Source: Proteus columbae
GTDB taxonomy: Bacteria > Pseudomonadota > Gammaproteobacteria > Enterobacterales > Enterobacteriaceae
Direction of reading: 5' to 3'
Assembly (NCBI RefSeq): GCF_002777965.1
Contig: NZ_NGVR01000030.1
Coordinates: 62,001 to 126,000, forward strand
Length of the DNA: 64,000 nt
Below are positions 1 through 8,830 of this stretch, in pieces. The position numbers were made by a program, and so were the translations under genes. Below the pieces are notes generated by a model. The model worked only from the letters and a program-made list of their open reading frames with translations. It was not told the origin of the DNA and did not search any database. How positions within the stretch are numbered: position 1 is the stretch's first letter; each line of letters opens with the position of its first letter.

Positions 1-29
1 CGACAAAGTACAGCAATAAAGGGGGCATT

Positions 30-857
30 ATGCAAATTCAAGCACTTCAAACCAGCCAGCATATCACTGACTTTGAAGGTGAGATTAAATGTGTGGGCAT
101 TTATGACCATGCTTTGAATTTCATTTGCCCTCAACAACGCTTAATGACTTTTCATCGTGAAGGAAAAGGTTTAAGCCCGATGGGATGGTTACTAAAACAA
201 GATGATTTTGATTATTTTGCAAAACAGTGCCATCCCTCGATTGTGATGGATCTTAAAAATCATCAAGCGACACTTGCAAATAAGCTCACATTGATCGCAG
301 GTCAAAATGAGAATTTACGCTTACAAGATAAAGCGGATTTAGATTTGCGTTGGTTAGAAAGTTTTTTTTCTTTGTTATCGCCCTCTATTGCAACGGGGTT
401 ATATGGATCATTGAAAAATTACCGTCAAATCGCGCAACTTAGTGAAATAAAGTTATTAACTAAGCTATTTCATAATCAGCTATTAGGCAATGCTGTTAAC
501 TGGGCTATTTTTACAGGGAAAGGCCCAGGATTAACGCCAAGTTCAGATGATATGCTGGTGGGTATGTTATTTGCACATTATTTAGCAGAGCCAGAAAATA
601 AACTTAATAATTTTTTTAATAACACACCGCCTTTATCTGAATTGACCACCATTGTCAGTAAGCACTATTTGGAATATGCCACACAGGGAATATTTTCTAC
701 CTATCTCATTCAACTAGGTAAAAAAATAAAGAATAAAGAGATTATTTTTAAGGATATGTTGGAAATACTCTCTATTGGTCATCATTCCGGCGCGGATACA
801 TTACTGGGATTATGGATTGGTTACCAAGCTAAAAAACAACAACAACATATTGATTAA
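30..857 (+). CDS. allH: DUF2877 protein, oxamate carbamoyltransferase subunit AllH-like
   Basis: The 275-aa protein carries the DUF2877 signature around residues 163-179 (GKGPGLTPSSDDMLVGM), and its length matches the E. coli YlbF/AllH family. In E. coli, AllF (FdrA), AllG (YlbE) and AllH together make an oxamate carbamoyltransferase that converts oxalurate to oxamate and carbamoyl phosphate in anaerobic allantoin breakdown. The start has a good ribosome site (AAGGGGG, 6-7 nt before ATG). Carbamate kinase follows within 50 nt on the same strand, which supports this role because that kinase uses carbamoyl phosphate to make ATP. The FdrA and YlbE partners should lie just left of the window. The family call is firm; the exact substrate is inferred from context. 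Confidence 0.8.
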   Translation: MQIQALQTSQHITDFEGEIKCVGIYDHALNFICPQQRLMTFHREGKGLSPMGWLLKQDDFDYFAKQCHPSIVMDLKNHQATLANKLTLIAGQNENLRLQDKADLDLRWLESFFSLLSPSIATGLYGSLKNYRQIAQLSEIKLLTKLFHNQLLGNAVNWAIFTGKGPGLTPSSDDMLVGMLFAHYLAEPENKLNNFFNNTPPLSELTTIVSKHYLEYATQGIFSTYLIQLGKKIKNKEIIFKDMLEILSIGHHSGADTLLGLWIGYQAKKQQQHID

Positions 858-903
858 TTTTTTTAATAAAAGAATTTATATAAACATTCGGATACGGATA
901 CTT

Positions 904-1809
904 ATGAAAACAATTGTTATTGCTTTAGGCGGAAATGCATTATTGCAACGCGGAGAAGTTTTGTCTGCTGAAAATCAATATAAAAATATTGAATTGATGT
1001 CAGAGACAATTAATAAATTAGCTAAAGAGTATCGTGTTGTATTAGTACACGGTAATGGGCCTCAAGTTGGATTACTTGCACTACAAAACCTTGCATATCA
1101 AGATGTTCCTGCATATCCATTGGATATCTTAGTAGCAGAGAGTCAAGGTATGATTGGTTATATGATGATGCAAAAAATTAATCAAAATCATCCTGAACAA
1201 GCTATTACAACAGTAATGACTCGAGTTTCAGTTGATATTAATGATGAAGCATTTAACGATCCAAGTAAATTTATTGGCCCTATTTATGATGAAGCTGATA
1301 AAGCAGAGTTAATTGCGAAGTATCAATGGACATTTAAACAAGATGGTAAACATTATCGTCGTGTTGTGCCATCACCAACACCAAAAAAGATTATTGATAT
1401 CGAAGCAGTAAGACTTTTATTAGATAAAGGTCATATTGTTATTTGTGGTGGCGGTGGCGGTATTCCAGTCAATAATTCAAATAATGAATTTATTGGTAGT
1501 GAAGCTGTTATTGATAAAGATTTAACTGCGGCTTTAATTTCTCGTGAATTAAATGCAGAGCACTTTGTTATTTTAACAGAGGCAGATGCTATTTATAAAA
1601 ATTGGGGTACACCAGAACAAGCTGCAATTCGTGAAGCAACACCAGAAGAACTTGCACCAATGGCTGTCGCTGATGGCGCAATGGGACCAAAAATTATGGC
1701 AGTGAGTGATTTTGTTAATGCAACAGGGCAACAAGCTCACATTGGTGCATTACAAAATATTCAACAAGTTATTGAAGGTCAGTCTGGCACTTTAATTTAT
1801 AAGTCTTAA
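904..1809 (+). CDS. allK: Carbamate kinase
   Basis: The 301-aa protein belongs to the carbamate kinase (ArcC/YbcF) amino-acid-kinase family: N-terminal MKTIVIALGGNALLQRG, then VLVHGNGPQVGLL, a glycine-rich stretch CGGGGGIPV and the acidic LTEADAIY segment. It transfers phosphate from carbamoyl phosphate to ADP, giving ATP, CO2 and ammonia in the cytoplasm. An upstream in-frame ATG at 775 would overlap allH by 83 nt and add 43 unrelated residues; every homologue I know starts at MKT, so 904 is chosen. The adjacent DUF2877 gene argues for the oxamate/allantoin branch (AllK/YbcF) rather than arginine deiminase. The enzyme call is safe; the symbol depends on context. Confidence 0.85.
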   Translation: MKTIVIALGGNALLQRGEVLSAENQYKNIELMSETINKLAKEYRVVLVHGNGPQVGLLALQNLAYQDVPAYPLDILVAESQGMIGYMMMQKINQNHPEQAITTVMTRVSVDINDEAFNDPSKFIGPIYDEADKAELIAKYQWTFKQDGKHYRRVVPSPTPKKIIDIEAVRLLLDKGHIVICGGGGGIPVNNSNNEFIGSEAVIDKDLTAALISRELNAEHFVILTEADAIYKNWGTPEQAAIREATPEELAPMAVADGAMGPKIMAVSDFVNATGQQAHIGALQNIQQVIEGQSGTLIYKS

Positions 1810-1833
1810 TAAAATGCTTTCAGGAGCGTCATT

Positions 1834-3078
1834 ATGAACGATGCACAAGTGAATGAGAAAGGCAAAGTCCCTTATTGGGTCAAACTGACCATTATCTTCT
1901 TCTTTGGTTGGATTGCGCTGTATGGTAGCCGTGCCATTGTTGGCCCTTTAATGGTAAATATTGGAGCTGAGTTTGATCTATCTAAAGCTCAACTTGGCTC
2001 TATCATGAGTATTTTCTTTATCGGATATACTGCACTAAATATTCCATCAGGCATGATTGGTGACTATTTAGGTAAGAAAAAAGTATTAGTAACAGGTGTT
2101 GTTCTCTTTGGTGGATTTACCATTATTGCAGGTATGATGCCAACTTACGTGACCTTTATGTTTGCATGGGTCATGGTGGGGATATTCCAAGGTTTCTATT
2201 ATGGCCCTCAGTATGGTCTATCCTCAGAAGCGATACCAAAACATCGTATTACACTAGGTAGTGCGATTATCAATAGTGGCATGGCATTTGGTTTGTCTAT
2301 TGGTTACTACATCTCCAGTATTTCTGTTGGTGAGATGGGAATGAGCTGGCGTGCTCCGTTCTATATCATTGGTGTGCCAATTATTATCATTGGTTTGGTT
2401 ATGTTATGGATCATCAAAGATAAGCCAAAAGCACAACCAGCGACAGAAAATGGCGCACCAAAACAGAAAGTTAAACTGACATTTAAAGACTTATTTGGTA
2501 ATCGCAATATCAATCTTGCGTATGTCACCATCTTCTGTTCAATCTATGGCTTCTTTGTATTAGTAACTTGGTTACCGTACTACTTAGAAACTGAGCGTGG
2601 AATTACGGGTACACAAATTTCAACTATTGCATCATTAATGCCGTGGTTTGCTATTCCTGGTTCACTTATTTTTAGCTGGGTTTCAGATAAAATTGGTCGC
2701 CGTAAACCTGTATTACTGATCATGTTACCGCTGTCATTAGTCGCTATTCTTGCTGTACCAATGTCAGAATCAATGCCTGTGTTAATTGGTGCACTGATCC
2801 TTTACGGTATTGTAGGTAAAATCAGTACAAACCCAGTACTTGTTGCTGTGGTTGCTGATAACTCACCGCGACATGCACTAGGCACATCGTTTGGTGTTTA
2901 TAACTGTATCGGTATGTTGGGTTCTGTTTTTGCACCAACATTAACTGGTTTCCTATCAGACAAAACAGGTAGCATGGACTCAGGTTTCTACTTTGCAGCT
3001 ATTCTGATTTGTATCGGTATTGTGGCAAGCCTCTTTATTAAAGAAAGCAACAACAATAATGAAGAAGTAAAAGCGTAG
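1834..3078 (+). CDS. MFS transporter of the anion:cation symporter type
   Basis: The 414-aa membrane protein has about 12 predicted helices in two halves separated by a hydrophilic linker near residues 195-220. It shows the MFS loop motif after helix 2 (GDYLGKKKVLVTG) and its repeat in the second half (SDKIGRRKPVLLI). It begins 24 nt after carbamate kinase with its own AGGAG site, so it is the last gene of the allH-allK operon. The position suggests uptake of a pathway substrate such as allantoin or a ureide, or export of the end product oxamate. Which solute it carries cannot be read from the sequence. Confidence 0.75.
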   Translation: MNDAQVNEKGKVPYWVKLTIIFFFGWIALYGSRAIVGPLMVNIGAEFDLSKAQLGSIMSIFFIGYTALNIPSGMIGDYLGKKKVLVTGVVLFGGFTIIAGMMPTYVTFMFAWVMVGIFQGFYYGPQYGLSSEAIPKHRITLGSAIINSGMAFGLSIGYYISSISVGEMGMSWRAPFYIIGVPIIIIGLVMLWIIKDKPKAQPATENGAPKQKVKLTFKDLFGNRNINLAYVTIFCSIYGFFVLVTWLPYYLETERGITGTQISTIASLMPWFAIPGSLIFSWVSDKIGRRKPVLLIMLPLSLVAILAVPMSESMPVLIGALILYGIVGKISTNPVLVAVVADNSPRHALGTSFGVYNCIGMLGSVFAPTLTGFLSDKTGSMDSGFYFAAILICIGIVASLFIKESNNNNEEVKA

Positions 3079-3110
3079 TACGCTATTCAAATAGTCACTA
3101 AATACACAGT

Positions 3111-3138
3111 AAAAGGGCAAACTTCGGTTTGCCTTTTT
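3111..3138. terminator. Bidirectional rho-independent terminator
   Basis: A GGCAAAC/GTTTGCC stem (3116-3122 with 3127-3133) is closed by a stable TTCG tetraloop and flanked by an A-run on one side and a T-run on the other. It separates the allH operon from the convergent LysR gene and can serve both; the T-run overlaps the LysR stop. Confidence 0.85.
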
Positions 3139-4051
3139 AATTTAAAGGATCGTAAAACGATTGCACACTAGGATGATTTTGCTTAAACAATTCCACTAAA
3201 TAACTTACTACCGCACCTTTTTTATCTTCACACCATGCTAATGAAAGAGGAGAGTTATGACGACGATTTTTCACTTCTTTCGCAATTAATTGTCCGCTAT
3301 CAATCAGTGGTTTGCATAAACTTAATGGTAAAAATCCTATTCCCACCCCTTTTAAATGACAGGCTAATTTAGTGTGTAAATCAGGTACACGGATCTCGTG
3401 CTGACCCGATAAGCGCCATGCTGTGCGTTTAGAAAGATGACGAGACGTATCTTCAACGTTTACAGCAGAATACATACGCATTTGATCATCACTTAATACA
3501 CCACTGATATTGGCTAAAGGATGATTTGGCGCGACAACAAATTGCCATTGAATTTCGCCCATCGCACAAATGTTAATATTATTCTTAAGAGATTCATTAC
3601 CCGTAACACCGATAGCAAAATGGTAATCTTCATTAATAAGCGCATCCCAAACGCCCATATAGACTTGGCGAGTAATATGAAATTGGGTAGAAGGAAAACG
3701 TTGATGAAGACAAGCCAACATACTGGCAACCGCAGTGCGATCATAAAGAAGATTATTAATGACAATGTTAACCTGATGTTCGACACCTGCGTTCATTTGC
3801 TGAAGTTCCACAGGCATTGATTCTAACCATACAATCCATTGACGACATTTTTCTAATAGATATTCGCCAGCTGGCGTGAGTGTAACGGTTCTTGTGGTGC
3901 GATTAAAAAGTTGGGTACCGATATTTTCTTCTAATGTTTTTATACGGTAACTAATTGCCGCTGATGTTTTATGAAGCATATCGGCTGCTTTGGTAAAACT
4001 TTGGCAGTCTGCGACCTGTATAAAAGTGCGGATCATTTCTTGGTCTAACAT
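3137..4051 (-). CDS. LysR-family transcriptional regulator
   Basis: The 304-aa protein has an N-terminal winged helix-turn-helix (about residues 1-60, MIRTFIQVADCQSFTKAADMLHK...SYRIKTLEENIGTQLFNR) followed by a LysR substrate-binding domain. The start at 4051 is preceded by CAGGA at a suitable distance; a longer frame beginning at 4123 would add 24 residues that do not belong to the fold. It is convergent with the allH-allK-MFS operon. E. coli controls allantoin genes with the LysR activator AllS, but no clear orthology can be claimed, and the effector and target genes are unknown. Confidence 0.75.
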   Translation of the reverse strand: MLDQEMIRTFIQVADCQSFTKAADMLHKTSAAISYRIKTLEENIGTQLFNRTTRTVTLTPAGEYLLEKCRQWIVWLESMPVELQQMNAGVEHQVNIVINNLLYDRTAVASMLACLHQRFPSTQFHITRQVYMGVWDALINEDYHFAIGVTGNESLKNNINICAMGEIQWQFVVAPNHPLANISGVLSDDQMRMYSAVNVEDTSRHLSKRTAWRLSGQHEIRVPDLHTKLACHLKGVGIGFLPLSLCKPLIDSGQLIAKEVKNRRHNSPLSLAWCEDKKGAVVSYLVELFKQNHPSVQSFYDPLN

Positions 4052-4435
4052 ATTTTTGTCCTGATGGTGAAAGAGGCAAATTTTCAGCAGATAATGCTGA
4101 ACTAAAAAAAGAAAACAAAGCAAACAAAGCCAAGCTTACCTATTTTTTCTAAGGTCTATACCGTAAAGTAAGGCAACTTCTTATCGTGTTAATGGATGTT
4201 ATTATTTTGAGCTTGTTATTGTGTATCGAATGAAGTTTTGATTATTTATAGATAAGCGATAAAGCATACTAACAAAAATTTCAGCGGATGATGGGCGCAA
4301 ATAAGAATATCTGTATTTTATTTGTGTGATTGCTTTCACGTTTCACTCATCCTTTTACTGATGAAGTTAAGATACCAGTAAAAGGTGGTGAAAGTCAGGA
4401 TAAAAAATCCTTCAATAAGATAAGAAAAAAGTCGG
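4052..4435. other. Intergenic region with LysR promoter side and hairpin
   Basis: This 384-bp gap contains no open frame worth calling. The end near 4052 must hold the LysR promoter (minus strand); no clear -35/-10 pair stands out. The other end carries the hairpin described at 4333-4394. Confidence 0.5.
4333..4394 (-). terminator. Hairpin downstream of the CPBP protease gene
   Basis: Nested inverted repeats CTTTCAC (4333-4339)/GTGAAAG (4388-4394) and CCTTTTACTG (4351-4360)/CAGTAAAAGG (4376-4385) form one long hairpin 42 nt beyond the protease stop. There is no strong U-run on either strand, so it may act as a weak terminator or 3'-end stabiliser. Confidence 0.5.
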
Positions 4436-5257
4436 TCAGGCTATTTTAAATGGGTAAGTAAAAAAGAGCAGGTGAGTCAGATTAAGTGCAAAGTGAAATA
4501 GCGTTGAAACCCAGAGACGACCACTCCACATCCAAGCTAATCCATAAATAATCCCCGCGAGTGAAGCAAAAACAACCAACAATATTCCGCCAGCGAAGTG
4601 TGCTAAACCAAAGATAATGGCCGCTATTAATAGCGCAACATAAGGGGGAAGATAGCGTGACAATGTTTGCTGAATAACACCTCTAAATAATGCTTCTTCA
4701 GCAAGTGATACAAAAAAGAGGTTCGCGAGAATAAATACAGGTAACCATGGTGGTAAATGCAATTCAATTGCTAATCCCCCTAGTTTTACAGCGATCAATA
4801 ACAATGCAGGAATGGCAATAATTAGCATTGCCCACTGTAATTTATTTGCTTTTTTTAATGGATCGCAGACAAAAAGTGTAGGAATAAAGATCAGAAAAAT
4901 AAAGGGTAATAATGCTTTATCAGCATTTAAATAAAAAGAAAAAGGGGCGCTTTTCATCCCTATAATGGCATGTGAAAGATAACGTAAATTGTTAAAACCA
5001 GGAATAAGGTGAAAAGTTAATCCGCTGGCAATAATGACAAGTGCGAGAATGATGATTGCTCTAAGCAAAGGCTGTGTTTTATAGCGAGAATAGGCGAACG
5101 CTAGTAAGAGAATACTAAAAATAACTGGCAAGGTATGCCATGTAATAACACCTGTTATAAATGCGCTAAGTGTTGTAAATATCAGTGTAATAAATGCAAG
5201 AGTGCGATTGAAACCCAAAAATAACAAAGAAAAAGCAAGAAGTAACCAAGTGATCAT
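4436..5257 (-). CDS. CPBP-family intramembrane metalloprotease
   Basis: The 273-aa hydrophobic protein has about eight membrane segments. The C-terminal half has the three CPBP/CAAX-protease motifs: EEALFRG (paired glutamates plus arginine), FGLAHF (first histidine) and a later HFALNL (second histidine). These form the membrane-embedded active site of the Abi/Rce1-like family. Bacterial members process peptides or take part in bacteriocin immunity, and no substrate can be assigned here. It stands alone, with hairpins on either side. The family call is firm, the function unknown. Confidence 0.8.
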   Translation of the reverse strand: MITWLLLAFSLLFLGFNRTLAFITLIFTTLSAFITGVITWHTLPVIFSILLLAFAYSRYKTQPLLRAIIILALVIIASGLTFHLIPGFNNLRYLSHAIIGMKSAPFSFYLNADKALLPFIFLIFIPTLFVCDPLKKANKLQWAMLIIAIPALLLIAVKLGGLAIELHLPPWLPVFILANLFFVSLAEEALFRGVIQQTLSRYLPPYVALLIAAIIFGLAHFAGGILLVVFASLAGIIYGLAWMWSGRLWVSTLFHFALNLTHLLFFTYPFKIA

Positions 5258-5574
5258 AATTGTAAAGGATCTAAAATGAAAAGGAGCGCTAGGGTAAAAG
5301 ATAGCAGCCTTTTAGGCTATCACTATAAATAAAAAAGTAGAGAAATCAGACCTCTTTATTCGCAATACTTTTATTTAATTATTTGATTTATATATAGAAT
5401 GTGAAAAATTGACTTTTAATCCAAAATTAAAACAAATGTTTAATTTATATAATGATAGTCAATTCATGATATTAAATTGGTATGAGAAAAACAGAAGATA
5501 TAAAAATGCCGATAGTTTTATATCGGCATTTTAGTCCATATAAGTTAGTTTACTTTTGATTAAACCAAGTAAAA
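5258..5574. other. Intergenic region, AT-rich
   Basis: This 317-bp gap holds the upstream side of the protease gene and, at its far end, the terminator of the phospholipid operon. The middle (about 5340-5480) is very AT-rich with no open frame that I would call. Confidence 0.4.
5503..5532 (-). terminator. Terminator of the phospholipid operon
   Basis: A 12-bp perfect stem AAAATGCCGATA/TATCGGCATTTT (5503-5514 with 5521-5532) with a 6-nt loop lies about 40 nt after the CdsA-like stop and reads into a T-run on the minus strand. Confidence 0.8.
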
Positions 5575-6510
5575 CTAAACGTAAAAATAGCGAATAACAT
5601 GGAAGAAAATAGGTGCTGCAAAACAGAGAGAATCCATTCTATCCATCATGCCACCATGACCTTCGATCATCGTGCCAAAATCTTTTACGCCGCTGTCTCT
5701 TTTGATTGCTGACATACATAAACCACCGGCAAAGCCCGCCAATGTAATCACTAAAGAGAGTAAAAATGCTGCCCACCATGAGAAAGGCGTTGCCCACCAC
5801 AACATCATACCAATAAGGCTGGCGGAGATAACGCCACCAAAAAAACCTTCTACTGTTTTATTTGGGCTTAATTTAGGCACGATAGGATGTTTGCCAAATA
5901 ATTTACCAAACACATATTGAAGTACGTCAGAAACTTGCACCACTATCATTAAAAAGAGCAGTAAATTGATATTACGGCCTTCGAAACCTTCAATTGGCAA
6001 CATTAAAAGTGCTGGTGCATAACTTAGGCAATAAATTGCTATCATCACGCTCCATTGTACTTTTGCCATACGTTCTAAGAAGTGGCGAGTGTCACCTGAA
6101 AGTGCCATACGTGTTGGTATTAATAGGAAGGCGTAAACTGGAATAAATACCGCCATTAAGTTGTACCATTGCACACCAACCAGAATGTATTGGATAGGCA
6201 ATATAACGAAGAAACACCAGAACAGCGCTTCATGGTCGCCACGATGTGTGGGTGTTAAGGTAATAAGTTCGCGTAATGCAAGCCATGAGATAATAGTAAA
6301 TAGAACGACAGAACCTATTGCCCCAATTCCTATTGCAACACCTGCAATAATACACATTACCCACCATGCGTTGATCCTTGAATTAAGATTCGTGATGGTG
6401 GAAGTCGGACCTTTTACTGCCGCTAAAATAGCACCAATAATGCTGGCTATAATTAAAAAAGAGAAGAGCCCGATAAAGATCCAGAGGACTTCGTTATTAA
6501 TACGTTCCAT
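5575..6510 (-). CDS. CDP-diglyceride synthase (phosphatidate cytidylyltransferase), YnbB-like
   Basis: The 311-aa protein has about eight membrane helices and ends in the CDP-alcohol/cytidylyltransferase signature, SAIKRDSGVKDFGTMIEGHG followed by GMMDRMD (about residues 269-295). The family makes CDP-diacylglycerol from CTP and phosphatidate at the inner membrane. Its reading frame overlaps the 3' end of the upstream acyltransferase by 14 nt, so the two are translationally coupled. The housekeeping cdsA sits elsewhere in enterobacteria beside uppS and bamA; this copy resembles the second, cassette-borne enzyme (E. coli YnbB). The biochemical class is secure; the lipid made in vivo is unknown. 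Confidence 0.85.
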   Translation of the reverse strand: MERINNEVLWIFIGLFSFLIIASIIGAILAAVKGPTSTITNLNSRINAWWVMCIIAGVAIGIGAIGSVVLFTIISWLALRELITLTPTHRGDHEALFWCFFVILPIQYILVGVQWYNLMAVFIPVYAFLLIPTRMALSGDTRHFLERMAKVQWSVMIAIYCLSYAPALLMLPIEGFEGRNINLLLFLMIVVQVSDVLQYVFGKLFGKHPIVPKLSPNKTVEGFFGGVISASLIGMMLWWATPFSWWAAFLLSLVITLAGFAGGLCMSAIKRDSGVKDFGTMIEGHGGMMDRMDSLCFAAPIFFHVIRYFYV

Positions 6511-7219
6511 TGTGTAGCTCCTCTAACGCACTTTTTGCTCTTACCAGAAACTCTTGCTTACTTTCATCTTCATGAGTGGCTTCAATAGGGGCACCAAAAA
6601 TTGCACTGCAAATAACAGGAACAACTAAGCGAGAGCCTTTAGGAAGGACTCTATTTAAGTTTTCCAAATAAATAGGGACTAATTGTACATCCGGATTTTT
6701 ACGAGAGAGATGCCAAAGACCCGCTTTAAAATCTTGAATAGACTCGCCGTTACCTCGAGTACCCTCAGGAAAAATAATTAAAGAATCCCCTTGGTCTAAA
6801 ATTTCTTGCATCAGAGCAAGTGCATTGGTTTTATTTGGTGCAGATGATGCAGCATCATTAACGGGTTGTTTTAGGCTCTCTTGGCCAGAATTATCCTCTT
6901 GTGGAAAATTCATTTTGGCAGCATGGCGAGGAATAAGAATAGCTCTAAAGATACGATGAGATAAATAACGGCGTAAACGGTTTTTGTTCCAATAATCTTC
7001 AGCAGCAACGGGATGAACATAAGGGCGAATATTGGGTGAAAGACAGGACCAAATAACTAAGCCATCAAGATGACTAGAATGGTTAGCGTAATAAATACAG
7101 GGTATATCTTTTGCAATAGGGGAGGTTTGTTTAGCGCGAATACCTGTTAAGAATCGACAAATAGAGACTAAGACGGATGATACCACTTTTGCATCTAAAG
7201 CAAGTTTTCCATTTTTCAT
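6497..7219 (-). CDS. PlsC-like lysophospholipid acyltransferase
   Basis: The 240-aa protein has the two hallmark motifs of glycerolipid acyltransferases: HX4D as NHSSHLD near residue 47, and FPEGTRG near residue 151. It should transfer an acyl chain to lysophosphatidate or a related acceptor on the cytoplasmic membrane face. Between the motifs lies a variable insert rich in N, Q, S and A (roughly residues 105-130). It sits between a CDP-alcohol phosphatidyltransferase gene (gap 3 nt) and a CDP-diglyceride synthase gene (14-nt overlap), so it is the middle gene of a phospholipid-making operon. The acyl donor and acceptor are not known. Confidence 0.8.
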   Translation of the reverse strand: MKNGKLALDAKVVSSVLVSICRFLTGIRAKQTSPIAKDIPCIYYANHSSHLDGLVIWSCLSPNIRPYVHPVAAEDYWNKNRLRRYLSHRIFRAILIPRHAAKMNFPQEDNSGQESLKQPVNDAASSAPNKTNALALMQEILDQGDSLIIFPEGTRGNGESIQDFKAGLWHLSRKNPDVQLVPIYLENLNRVLPKGSRLVVPVICSAIFGAPIEATHEDESKQEFLVRAKSALEELHNGTY

Positions 7220-7222
7220 TAA

Positions 7223-7885
7223 TCAGACACCTTGTGCTAAATCCCGTAAAATTCGACGGGTTCTGAAAATTGTGGTCAGCGTTGAACCTAAAATAATAAT
7301 CCATAATGCAATAAAAAAGAGCCATATTCCCCAAACACTAGGAATAAATGCAGCAATAACAGCAACAGCGGTTAATAACGCCATTCGGTGTTGTTTTGCC
7401 ATTGGGCCTGTAAATTGTTGATCTAGCCCACAAGCACCACCTAATACGCGAACATAAGCGGTCATTACTGCAAAAAAAGCGCCCACCCAGCTCAACGTAA
7501 TGGCCATAGAAAAGTCAGAAGATAGCCCATAACCGACACCTAAAATAATTAAAGTATCGGCAATTCTGTCTGGTAATTCATTATAAACAGCACCTACTGG
7601 GCTTTTCATGCCTCCTTCAACGGCAACCATGCCATCTAATAAATTACAAATGAGGCGACCTTGGATCATGATAGCGCCAAGGATCAGCAAAATTGAGCGT
7701 AATAGTCCAGATGTGTAAAAGAGGGCACAAAATAGTGATAAGCCTGCAAGTAATGCAAATACGACACTAAACACGGAAATACCGTTAGGAGTAGCCCCTT
7801 TTTGTTGTAAGTAGCGGCTGCACTTTGTGGCCCAGTTTGTTTGCCTTGCTTTTATCGGACGACGGTTTTTATCTTGAGTGTTCAT
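7223..7885 (-). CDS. CDP-alcohol phosphatidyltransferase family protein, YnbA-like
   Basis: This membrane enzyme has about six helices. Its motif region reads NLLDGMVAVEGGMKSPVG and then AVYNELPD, which departs from the canonical D-x2-DG-x2-AR...G-x3-D-x3-D: two of the four metal-binding aspartates are Asn and AR is AV. As I recall, Asn at these places is shared by the YnbA group, but the AR-to-AV change is unusual. The family joins an alcohol to CDP-diacylglycerol to make a phospholipid. I start at the second Met (7885, MNTQDK; 220 aa); an earlier ATG at 7930 would give 235 aa, and neither has a strong ribosome site. It is the first gene of the three-gene operon. Confidence 0.75.
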   Translation of the reverse strand: MNTQDKNRRPIKARQTNWATKCSRYLQQKGATPNGISVFSVVFALLAGLSLFCALFYTSGLLRSILLILGAIMIQGRLICNLLDGMVAVEGGMKSPVGAVYNELPDRIADTLIILGVGYGLSSDFSMAITLSWVGAFFAVMTAYVRVLGGACGLDQQFTGPMAKQHRMALLTAVAVIAAFIPSVWGIWLFFIALWIIILGSTLTTIFRTRRILRDLAQGV

Positions 7886-7930
7886 TTTTCTTTGTAAAAA
7901 GCGAGTTAGAAGGGCATAGCATAAGGGCAT

Positions 7931-8830
7931 TTACTCAAAGTGAAAATAAGAATAAACGTATAAGTTTATCTTATATTTTTTTTATGCAGATTATTTCCTC
8001 CTTGTTTTGCTCTTATTAAGACTATAAATCAATCATTAATAATCATTTATTTTTCTAGGTGTTAATACTTATTCAAAGCTAGTGCATTATACTTACATAG
8101 TGTGATCATTTAGTGATGCTCTTTATTCGAATATTATTAAGTGGAAATGTTAAATGATGTATTACATTAATTAAACTATAAAGAGAATAAATTTCTTAAG
8201 TAAAAGGGAGCATAAAGGGAAATACTTATTATTATTTCTTATTTTACTGTTTAAATAATCGCAATTAAAACACTTCGATTAGAATTTTCTTATAAAGAAT
8301 TTTTTGTTTAAATCGAAAGTCAAAGCGCATAAACAGTCTTTAAATGGGCATAAAAAAAAGAGACAGGAATTTCTTTTTTATTATTTTTTACTCATTAATA
8401 ATTTTCTTCGTGAAATAAGAATAAAGAGAATGAGAAATTAGAAATGAGAATGCTCATCTTTATAATAAGTAAAAAATGATTTATATCAAATGAAGGGCTT
8501 CATTTGTTCTTATATTGCTATTATTAATAAAAAACAATCATAATAGTTATTAATAATAGCGATTATGAAAATAATATATACAAGTGTTTTAAATTGAAAT
8601 TAAACGAACACTAATGAAAGGGTGGCATCAAAATAAGTTGCCGCCCTTTCTATCGTAGAATGGTGTCTAGCGTATTAATTATTCCCATATTAGGTGTAAT
8701 TCATCCAAAATAGAATATTTTTAGAAGTACAGCTTTCTCTCATTAATAAAATATAATGAAAATTAAACAGGTCATATCGTTATATGGCTAGATAATACAA
8801 CCCATTGATAAATAGAAATCACATTGTAAA
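7931..8830. other. Long AT-rich non-coding region with three hairpins
   Basis: About 900 bp with no credible gene between two minus-strand units. It contains an 8-bp palindrome CAAATGAA/TTCATTTG (8487-8506), a 14-bp perfect inverted repeat GCTATTATTAATAA/TTATTAATAATAGC (8517-8530, 8547-8560), and a long hairpin GAAAGGG-GGCA/TGCC-CCCTTTC (8616-8650). The hairpins lack U-runs. The left part holds the promoter of the phospholipid operon. A small RNA or protein-binding sites are possible but nothing is recognised. Confidence 0.5.

Noticed and set aside
775-903. N-terminal extension of carbamate kinase
   Set aside because: It overlaps allH in another frame and adds residues absent from the family; the ATG at 904 fits the usual MKTIVIALGGNA start.
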